DNA of 64,000 nucleotides from Polaribacter sejongensis. Lineage in GTDB: Bacteria > Bacteroidota > Bacteroidia > Flavobacteriales > Flavobacteriaceae. Position 1 is the stretch's first letter. Each line of letters begins with the position of its first letter. This document shows, piece by piece, positions 16,491 through 22,708 of the stretch. A model generated the notes under the pieces. That model did not search any database. It saw only the letters and a list, made by a program, of their open reading frames with translations, and had not been told where the DNA came from. The stretch is from the NCBI RefSeq assembly GCF_038024065.1, contig NZ_CP150667.1, forward strand, positions 3,727,501-3,791,500, written 5' to 3'. The position numbers and the translations under genes are program-made.

Positions 16491-17551
16491 ATTAGTGGAA
16501 TTTTAATAGAGGCAATTACGTGATTTTCTATTTCTACTAATCTAAAATTAGCAGTTTCTCCATAGAGTAGTTTTAACCTCTTTTTAATATTTTTTATTCC
16601 TAATTGAGTACCTTTTTTAGTATTTTGTAATGTACCTGAATTTATAACTTCGATTTGCAAATGATTACTTTCTATAGCGGTCGATAGGGTTATTTTACCT
16701 CCTTGTTTTAAATTAGAAATTCCGTGTTTCAATGCATTCTCAATTAACATTTGAATGATCATTGGTGGAATTTGTTTGCTTAAAGAATTTTTATCAATAT
16801 GAGTTTCGAAGTGCAAACGATCTTCAAATTGAATTTTAGAAATCTCTATGTAATTTTCTACCATTTCTAATTCATCTTCTAAAGAAATTGAATTTAGAGC
16901 ACTTTTTGTAAGAGAATACCTTAAGGTTTCAGACAAACTAGTAAGCATATTTCTTGCTTTATCAACATCTTCTAGCATCAGCCCACGTATATTATTTAAG
17001 CTGTTAAACATAAAATGTGGATTGATTTGTCCTTTTAAAGTGTTTAATTGAGATTCTTTTAGGGTAGCCTTTAATTCTAGCTGTTTTATTTGAACCGTTT
17101 TTAATTGATGGTAAATTTTAATGGTTAAAAAAACAAAAAGCCAGATTACAAATAAAGTTGAAAAATAAAAAACATTGTATATTTTACCTACAAAAGTCAT
17201 TATCTGAGCAGATTCATACTTGGTGTACTCTTGAACAAAATCTAACATAGGCCAGATAAATAAGGAGTATAATGCTTGTACAATTGTAAAAATTAGAAGA
17301 ATTTTCCAAGTAATAGGCTTCCAGTCGCTGTTAAAATTAATTTTTTTATCAACATAAAAAGAGATTAAAAATGTTAGCGTAAAAGCAAGCAGTGCACATG
17401 TAATAGTTTCTAGCCAATAATATAATATCTGTTCAGGAGCTAATATAGTGCCTGAAAGAAATAGTTTTGGTCCAGCCAATGTTGCTGTAAATAAAAGGAC
17501 CCACCCAATGAGATTGAATAGTATATAAAATCTTTTTAAAGATAAATTCAT
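16487..17551 (-). CDS. LytS-type sensor histidine kinase (His_kinase family)
   Basis: A 354-residue membrane kinase with four hydrophobic segments in the first 145 residues, a short coiled linker (KIYHQLKTVQIKQLELKATLKE) and the His_kinase motif INPHFMFNSLNNIRGLM with the phospho-acceptor His near residue 190. A compact HATPase_c domain follows (PPMIIQMLIENALKHGI and GIKNIKKRLKLLYG). It lacks a large sensory domain, so the signal is probably read in or near the membrane. It is the first gene of the pair. Confidence 0.93.
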   Translation of the reverse strand: MNLSLKRFYILFNLIGWVLLFTATLAGPKLFLSGTILAPEQILYYWLETITCALLAFTLTFLISFYVDKKINFNSDWKPITWKILLIFTIVQALYSLFIWPMLDFVQEYTKYESAQIMTFVGKIYNVFYFSTLFVIWLFVFLTIKIYHQLKTVQIKQLELKATLKESQLNTLKGQINPHFMFNSLNNIRGLMLEDVDKARNMLTSLSETLRYSLTKSALNSISLEDELEMVENYIEISKIQFEDRLHFETHIDKNSLSKQIPPMIIQMLIENALKHGISNLKQGGKITLSTAIESNHLQIEVINSGTLQNTKKGTQLGIKNIKKRLKLLYGETANFRLVEIENHVIASIKIPLI

Positions 17552-17627
17552 GTATTAAGTATTCTAATTGTCTAACTTACAAATTAAATCTAATTTTAAT
17601 TTTTTTATCAATTATTGAATGAATTTA

Positions 17628-17702
17628 TCACAAGAATACTTGAAAAACAAATTCAATTGTTTTTTCAACTATTTCTATTACTGCTTTTACAATTACAATC
17701 AT
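17628..17702 (-). CDS. Possible 24-residue hydrophobic peptide
   Basis: ATG at 17702, stop at 17628-17630. The peptide (starts MIVIVKAVIEIVEK, ends FVFQVFL) has regularly spaced charges among Val, Ile and Phe, giving an amphipathic or membrane helix pattern. It lies within the 354-base spacer 17552-17905, where I see no larger gene, 76 bases before the kinase start on the same strand. Its patterned composition looks less random than neighbouring AT-rich DNA, but coding is unproven. Confidence 0.25.
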   Translation of the reverse strand: MIVIVKAVIEIVEKTIEFVFQVFL

Positions 17703-17905
17703 AATTTATTGTTTTTAGAATGGTTTGGTAAATGTAAGTGAGTAAACTACTTTTTAATTTGATAATATGATAAGCGGTAATTTGAATGTGAGCAACGGAA
17801 ATTTCATCTAATCAATAAAATAAAGGGTAATAAATCTTGCAATGAATATGTTAGTGGTTTGATAGTCGGTTGTTTAAGTATGTTGTCTTGTTTTAAGGTT
17901 AAAAA

Positions 17906-19354
17906 TTATTCTCCTTTTTTCTTTCGATGTTTGCCTCTCGGGCCATCACCTTTATAAAGTACAATTTCTGAATGTAATAATTTTGCAGCCTCTGCGGAAT
18001 CTTTTACTTTGGAAGCACTGCGAGCTATCATTTCAGCTTCAAATTTAGTGAGCACACTTTTTCGTAGTCCAATTTCTCTCCATTTAGATAACGGTTTACA
18101 TCCCTTAGTTATGCCACGGGCAAGCGATAAAGCATCTAACAAAGCTTGGTTTGCTCCTTGTCCTTTAAACGGACTCATTGGGTGAGCTGCATCTCCAATT
18201 AGTGTTACTTTAGATCCTTTTTCTAATAATTCGGGTTTTAGTAATTCTCGGTCATAAACAGGATAACCTGATATTTGAGCTTCATTGGTCGCAGTAACAA
18301 TTTGTGGAATAGGACTGTGCCATTGCGTTCTTTTACAGGCTTCTTCTTTAAGATATTTAGCTCCTTTACTATTAAGTTCTTTTGCTTTTTTTTCTGATAA
18401 AGGAAAACTAAGTTGCCACATGATGGTATCCGAATCAAAAGGCATCATATAGATGCGTTCATTACCATTAGCAGTTTGAAAAACGGTAGCGGAATCTAAT
18501 AATGGGCTTACAATTCCTTCTAGATTCTTTAGAGGGCAAATACCTAAAATAACGATACAGTTTAAGTAGCGTAAAGGAGAAACATGATTGCCAATTAACT
18601 GTTTTCTTATAGTACTTCTAATTCCGTCTGCACCAACAATTAGATCTGCTTTTTCTGTTCTAACTTTGTCGTTTAGTTTAAAGCTGAGGTCAATACTTTC
18701 ATCTTCAGACTCTTTGTAATTTAATAATTGATGTCCCCACTTTATGCTATCAGTATTGCCCAACTGCTCTAGCAAAGCCAAACGTAAAGATTGTCTTGCA
18801 ATGTGAATATTTGTCCGTTTTGGCGATGTTTTTGTTTCTGATCTTCCCCATTTTCTAACTCCCCATTCGCCAATTATTTCTCCTTCGGTTGTGTGAACTA
18901 CGTGTCTGGTAGATGTAATTCCGTCCTTTAGATTTACAATACCTAAACCAGCCATGGCTTTACTTGCTTGTTGAAGGGTAAGTCCGTAACCTTGAGACCG
19001 AGTATTAAAACTAACATCTCGTTCATAAAGTGTAAAAGGAATTCCGCGATGCAAACAGGCAATAGCGAGTGCAACTCCACCAATTCCACCACCAATAATG
19101 GCAACATGTGGGTAGTTTTCTTTGTCTATAGTCGGTAAGGTATTAGATTCAATAAGTCCAGTTCCTTTACATTTAACACAGGTGTCTAGTTGTCCTTTAT
19201 GTAGAATTGGAGCAGGCGTTTTTCCATTAGACTTTTCAAATTGTTCTAATGTTTTTTTGTAATGGATTCGTGTTTTTTTAGGAAGACTTTTCCTTTTTTT
19301 TCCCGTGCCTTTACAGTTTATACAAACTCCCCAATAAACCTCCTTATCTTTCAC
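17906..19354 (-). CDS. FAD-dependent monooxygenase with an N-terminal DnaJ-like zinc-finger motif
   Basis: A 482-residue protein. The catalytic part is a PF01494-type flavoprotein hydroxylase: the dinucleotide-binding motif HVAIIGGGIGGVALAIA at about 84-100, a VGADGIRSTIR (DG motif) near 240, and the second FAD motif LIGDAAHPMSPFKGQGANQAL near 395. In front of it, residues 11-18 and 59-66 each contain CxxCKGTG, the repeat of the DnaJ cysteine-rich zinc finger; the four Cys (11, 14, 59, 62) could bind one zinc. The family hydroxylates aromatic rings or drugs (kynurenine monooxygenase- or TetX-like); the substrate here is unknown. The C-terminus is strongly basic. Confidence 0.88.
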   Translation of the reverse strand: MKDKEVYWGVCINCKGTGKKRKSLPKKTRIHYKKTLEQFEKSNGKTPAPILHKGQLDTCVKCKGTGLIESNTLPTIDKENYPHVAIIGGGIGGVALAIACLHRGIPFTLYERDVSFNTRSQGYGLTLQQASKAMAGLGIVNLKDGITSTRHVVHTTEGEIIGEWGVRKWGRSETKTSPKRTNIHIARQSLRLALLEQLGNTDSIKWGHQLLNYKESEDESIDLSFKLNDKVRTEKADLIVGADGIRSTIRKQLIGNHVSPLRYLNCIVILGICPLKNLEGIVSPLLDSATVFQTANGNERIYMMPFDSDTIMWQLSFPLSEKKAKELNSKGAKYLKEEACKRTQWHSPIPQIVTATNEAQISGYPVYDRELLKPELLEKGSKVTLIGDAAHPMSPFKGQGANQALLDALSLARGITKGCKPLSKWREIGLRKSVLTKFEAEMIARSASKVKDSAEAAKLLHSEIVLYKGDGPRGKHRKKKGE

Positions 19355-19452
19355 TTTAGTTATTTTTATCAGTTTATAGATTTTTCTAAAGACTATTTCT
19401 AATTATCTCTGAGGCAGATTTATTTTATATAATTTTTTAAATAGAAACGAAG

Positions 19453-20274
19453 TTATTTCTTTACAGCAATCATCATATGCGGACTAAAAGGTAATAAATA
19501 CTCATCATTTTGGGTGAGGTTTTGCAATGCTTTTAATGTTTTCGATTTTTTCTTATCTAACATATTTGCAAAATATTCATTGTCTAACCAAATCATTCCT
19601 TCTACGGCAAACAGGTTTATAAAGTTGAGGTTTTGCTCTAGAAACTCCGCTTTTAATCCTGCTGGTTTGTGGTAAAAAGCATCTGCTAATAGAAAAGGAA
19701 AATCTTTAGGCGCATCATGAATTCCTGTAGTAAGTTCTTCCTTGCACATATTAAAGAAAGAGTTTGCATGAATCATTCCATTCATTAAACCAACAACGGT
19801 AGAGGCAGTTGCGTTAATAGCAAAACCTAAAATAATTCCGCCTTTTTTTAATACTCTTTTAGCTTCAAGAATGGCCGCAACTCTATCTTCTCTTTTTTGT
19901 AAATGATATAAAGGTCCGTGTAAAATTACCAAATCGGCAACATTGTCTTCAAAAGGTAAATTTTTAGCTTCACCTATAGCAACAGAAAAAGGGTTTTTTA
20001 GTTTTTTGGCTCTTTTTTCAGCCAATTTTATATGTTTTAAAACAGGTTCTATTAAATGAACAGTATGATTATTTTTTGCCAACCATTCAGAATATTTACC
20101 GGTTCCACCACCAACATCAATAATTCTAGATTTTGGGTTGGAAATATGTAATTGTATGAGATCTTTAATACGTTCAAATTCAAAAATTCCCATTCCTTTT
20201 TCTAGTCTGGTTTCTTCTGAAGCTTTGTTGTAAAAATTGTCTAATTCTTTACTGATAAGAGTTTTATTTTTCAC
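19453..20274 (-). CDS. Class I SAM-dependent methyltransferase
   Basis: A 273-residue Rossmann-fold methyltransferase. Motif I is IIDVGGGTGKYSEWLAKN, with the acidic residue of motif II in VHLIEPVLKH, and VADLVILHGPLYHL is motif IV. These fit the Methyltransf_11/25 families that act on small molecules. The HGPLYHLQKREDRVAAILEAKRVLKKGG stretch is familiar from methyltransferases of unknown substrate. It stands between the FAD monooxygenase and the hydrolase on the same strand, with gaps near 100 and 170 bases, so shared transcription is possible but not required. Confidence 0.9.
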   Translation of the reverse strand: MKNKTLISKELDNFYNKASEETRLEKGMGIFEFERIKDLIQLHISNPKSRIIDVGGGTGKYSEWLAKNNHTVHLIEPVLKHIKLAEKRAKKLKNPFSVAIGEAKNLPFEDNVADLVILHGPLYHLQKREDRVAAILEAKRVLKKGGIILGFAINATASTVVGLMNGMIHANSFFNMCKEELTTGIHDAPKDFPFLLADAFYHKPAGLKAEFLEQNLNFINLFAVEGMIWLDNEYFANMLDKKKSKTLKALQNLTQNDEYLLPFSPHMMIAVKK

Positions 20275-20370
20275 CTTAAATGTTTAAAAGATAAAAGTAA
20301 ATAATTATAAACATTAAATTGTCATTCCGAAGAAAGAATGAGGCAAAATCTATTTAAAGAATAGATTTAT

Positions 20371-20404
20371 CAATCGTTTCTCATTATAAATTGAGAAACG
20401 ATTG
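20371..20404. terminator. Hairpin, probable terminator or intergenic repeat
   Basis: A perfect 13-bp stem, CAATCGTTTCTCA / TGAGAAACGATTG, with an 8-base loop. It lies after the dienelactone hydrolase gene, next to a GTCATTCCGA-type repeat at 20321. A T-run is not prominent. Confidence 0.6.
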
Positions 20405-20447
20405 TAAATAAATACATTTTATACTATTCTTCCTTGCAACGATAAAA

Positions 20448-21338
20448 TTATTCTTTTAAATGCTTGTTAAAAAAATCGATGGTTCTTTTCCAAGATAAAT
20501 CAGCTGCAGCCTCATCATATCTAGGTGTTGTATTGTTATGAAACCCATGGTTTACCTCAGAGTAAAAATGTGCTTCGTGTTCAATATTATTTTCTTTTAA
20601 AGTTTTTTCAAAAGCAGGCCAACCATCATTAACCCTTTTGTCTAAACCTGCATATTGCAATAGTAAAGGAGCCTTAATTTTTTTAGCATCTTCTGTTTCT
20701 GGTTGTCTTCCGTAATATGGAACGGCAGCTGCTAATTCAGGTATTCTTACTGCCATCATATTAGAAATCCAACCACCAAAGCAGAAACCAACGACTGCTA
20801 CTTTTCCGTTACATTCTTTGTGAGATTTTAGGTAGTTGTAGCCAGCAATAAAGTCTTCTAGCATTTCACCTTGGTCTCTCTTTTTTTGCATATCTCTACC
20901 ATCATCATCATTACCAGGATATCCTCCCATTGGAGAAAGTGCATCTGGCGCTAAGGTTATAAAATCTTCTAAGGCAGCTCTTCTGCCAACATCTTTTATA
21001 TACGGGTTTAATCCTCGGTTTTCGTGGACAACTATAATTCCGGGTAGTTTACCTTTTGGATCTTTAGGAATGGAGAGTAAACCTGTCATTTTTTTTCCTC
21101 CTTTAGGAGAGGCGTAATTTATGGTTTCAGATTTTAATCGAGGATCGTTAGGTTCTACCAAAATAGAATCTACATAATTAGGAGAAATAAAGCTCAATAA
21201 AGCAGGCAATGTAATTGCACCAACAGCATATAAGGATAGTTTTTTTAGAAATTGCTTTCTGTCTATTTTGTTATGTGCATAGTCGTCATATAAGTCAAAT
21301 ACTTCTTGACTAATGTCTTCTTTTTTAAGTGCTGCCAT
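20448..21338 (-). CDS. Dienelactone hydrolase family protein
   Basis: A 296-residue alpha/beta hydrolase. Residues about 26-50 (DRKQFLKKLSLYAVGAITLPALLSF) look like a membrane anchor or Tat-like leader without a twin arginine. The catalytic triad is recognisable: the nucleophile Cys in VVGFCFGGWISN, the Asp in LLLQYAGLDKRVN, and the His in SEVNHGFHN. The HENRGLNPYIKDVGRRAA oxyanion stretch is also typical. The family hydrolyses dienelactones and related esters. It lies downstream of the SigZ-like gene on the same strand, about 70 bases apart, and may belong to its operon. Confidence 0.9.
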   Translation of the reverse strand: MAALKKEDISQEVFDLYDDYAHNKIDRKQFLKKLSLYAVGAITLPALLSFISPNYVDSILVEPNDPRLKSETINYASPKGGKKMTGLLSIPKDPKGKLPGIIVVHENRGLNPYIKDVGRRAALEDFITLAPDALSPMGGYPGNDDDGRDMQKKRDQGEMLEDFIAGYNYLKSHKECNGKVAVVGFCFGGWISNMMAVRIPELAAAVPYYGRQPETEDAKKIKAPLLLQYAGLDKRVNDGWPAFEKTLKENNIEHEAHFYSEVNHGFHNNTTPRYDEAAADLSWKRTIDFFNKHLKE

Positions 21339-21407
21339 AGTTGGGGTATTTTAATTTTTGTTATAATTTTAACTAAGATAAATAATAAGATGATGTTTAT
21401 GGTTAAT

Positions 21408-21947
21408 TTATTTACAAACTTTACAATCTTCTTTTTCCTTAATTTCTCCAACCAAATTACCATCATCATTTAAAACAAAACCGCAACAATCCATAAAGCC
21501 CTCTGCAATTAATTTTCGAGCACGTTGTATTTGAGATTTTGTAGTTGGTAAAGACTGTTTTAATTGATCTGCAACCTCTTGCTGTTTCATCCCTTTTATA
21601 TCCGAAAGAAATAATGGGTCTCTGTACTTTTTTGGTAAATGATTTAAAATGCCTATTAAACAGTCTTGTTCTGTATGTTCTTCTTTTAAAATACTAGTTT
21701 CAGCTTCAAAATTGGCAATTTCAAAAGTTTTATTGTTAGTTCTCCAGTAATCTAAAATAGAATTTCTAGCAACGGTAAAACACCAAGGTTTTAGCTTTTT
21801 AATATCTTTTAAGGTATGTAGTTTTGTATGGATTTTAATAAAAGTATCCTGCAAAATATCATCTGCAATAGTGGTGTCTTTTACTTTGCTGATAATAAAT
21901 CGTTTTAAATCTTCAGAATATAAAGTCCAAACTTGTTTTGTTTTCAT
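21408..21947 (-). CDS. sigZ: RNA polymerase sigma factor, SigZ-type ECF
   Basis: A 179-residue sigma-70 family factor of group IV. Region 2 is IADDILQDTFIKIHTKLHTLKD and WCFTVARNSILDYWR; region 4 is LPKKYRDPLFLSDIKGMKQQEVADQLKQSLPTTKSQIQRARK. The protein ends in a tail with four cysteines (DCCGF ... EDCKVCK), a feature of SigZ-like sigmas that could sense metal or redox state; that sensing role is my inference. There is no anti-sigma gene next to it. Instead, a metallothionein-like peptide gene and DUF3703 lie just upstream on the same strand. Confidence 0.9.
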   Translation of the reverse strand: MKTKQVWTLYSEDLKRFIISKVKDTTIADDILQDTFIKIHTKLHTLKDIKKLKPWCFTVARNSILDYWRTNNKTFEIANFEAETSILKEEHTEQDCLIGILNHLPKKYRDPLFLSDIKGMKQQEVADQLKQSLPTTKSQIQRARKLIAEGFMDCCGFVLNDDGNLVGEIKEKEDCKVCK

Positions 21948-21971
21948 ACAGTATTTTTTATTCTAAAATGA

Positions 21972-22020
21972 CATTCCGAATTAAAGAATCAAAATTTTTA
22001 TCAAAACTTAATTCGGAATG
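21972..22020 (-). promoter_or_regulatory. Inverted repeat between the Cys-rich peptide gene and sigZ
   Basis: CATTCCGAATTAA at 21972-21984 and its exact complement at 22008-22020 form a 13-bp stem with a 23-base loop. It could lower readthrough from the peptide gene into sigZ (attenuation), or be a CATTCCGA-type dispersed repeat. It has no T-run on the minus strand strong enough to call a terminator. Confidence 0.6.
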
Positions 22021-22028
22021 GCAGTTAT

Positions 22029-22130
22029 TTAACAATTACAATTGTTACAAGTACAGTTTGTACAAGTACAATTTTTACAATCTCCGGTTTTACAACCTTC
22101 ACAATTACAGTTACAGTTTGTATTTTTCAT
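22029..22130 (-). CDS. Metallothionein-like Cys-rich peptide (33 residues, 11 Cys)
   Basis: ATG at 22130, TAA at 22029-22031. The product begins MKNTNCNCNCEGCK and ends TCTNCTCNNCNC. Eleven of 33 residues are cysteine, arranged as repeated CxC and CxxC spaced by Asn, Thr and Lys, with no hydrophobic residues. This is what a metal-thiolate cluster peptide looks like. It is preceded by a two-box promoter (22153-22184) shared with the DUF3703 gene, and followed by sigZ. A role in binding Zn, Cu, Cd or Hg is inferred from composition only; the peptide does not match a classical metallothionein family that I can name. Confidence 0.8.
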   Translation of the reverse strand: MKNTNCNCNCEGCKTGDCKNCTCTNCTCNNCNC

Positions 22131-22152
22131 GATATTCTATTTTAATGTTCAC

Positions 22153-22184
22153 CTAATAGACGGAGTATCATTTAAAAAGATGCA
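22153..22184 (-). promoter_or_regulatory. Two-box promoter A (TGCATCTTT-N14-GTCTATTAG)
   Basis: On the minus strand TGCATCTTT (22184-22176) and GTCTATTAG (22161-22153) are separated by 14 bases. The same two 9-mers at the same spacing precede DUF3703 (22534-22565), while the 14 bases between them differ. GTCTATTAG ends 22 bases before the peptide gene's ATG. It begins immediately after the DUF3703 stop codon. The layout fits -35 and -10 elements of an alternative sigma factor. Confidence 0.8.
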
Positions 22185-22526
22185 TTAATTTAAGAAATAT
22201 TTTTTTAATTCTTTTCTAATAGGATTCTTTTTTACTGGAGATATGTTGGTACCGCCTGTATTGCCTATAGGAACCCAAATTAATGTAAACAAAATAGATG
22301 CAAAAATTCTTAAGACTTGCCCAATAATTTCTTTACTGTTTTTTGTTTTACAACCCAATATCAACATGTAATAATGACTTAAAGTATGTCTGTACAAGTT
22401 ATTTTGTCCTAAGATATGTGCGTTTTCTAAATGATAAAAAGCCGTTTTATACTGCTTTTTGGCTAGTGCTACTTTTACGATATTTAATTGGTTCTTGAAT
22501 TCTGATTTCAATTTTTGATTGCTCAT
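22185..22526 (-). CDS. DUF3703 protein
   Basis: A 113-residue protein when started at ATG 22526. A longer form from a TTG at 22544 is excluded because that codon lies inside promoter box B. DUF3703 features are visible: the helical FYHLENAHILGQNNLYRHTLSHYYML, then IIGQVLRIFASILFTLIWVPIGNTGGTNIS, where GQ...R...IGNTGG is the family signature. The biochemical role is unknown. In other phyla the domain is reported near heavy-metal genes, which would fit the adjacent Cys-rich peptide; that context memory is weak. Confidence 0.85.
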   Translation of the reverse strand: MSNQKLKSEFKNQLNIVKVALAKKQYKTAFYHLENAHILGQNNLYRHTLSHYYMLILGCKTKNSKEIIGQVLRIFASILFTLIWVPIGNTGGTNISPVKKNPIRKELKKYFLN

Positions 22527-22533
22527 ATTTTTT

Positions 22534-22565
22534 CTAATAGACAAAGCGCTATCTATAAAGATGCA
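22534..22565 (-). promoter_or_regulatory. Two-box promoter B (TGCATCTTT-N14-GTCTATTAG)
   Basis: TGCATCTTT at 22565-22557 and GTCTATTAG at 22542-22534 on the minus strand, spacer 14. GTCTATTAG ends 7 bases before ATG 22526, so the mRNA would be nearly leaderless. It is identical in both boxes to promoter A, which makes this a strong candidate recognition site of one sigma factor. Confidence 0.8.
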
Positions 22566-22708
22566 GAAAATCTAAAAAAAATATTGTTATCAATTACCAT
22601 TTTGCTCCAATAAAATGTTTGGTTTAACAAAAATAAAAGTATTTTTTTTATTAGAGTATTGATGATTGCTTATTTTAGCTTATTCAAACATTTTCTATTT
22701 TAGTTTTT

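Noticed and set aside
21938..22132. 64-codon plus-strand frame over the Cys-rich peptide gene
   Set aside because: It is Tyr/Asn/Leu-rich antisense of the CxC codons; the minus-strand frame has a promoter, start and Cys pattern, this one has none.
22527..22544. Longer DUF3703 start at TTG 22544
   Set aside because: That codon lies within the GTCTATTAG box of promoter B, so it would not be in the mRNA; ATG 22526 is used.
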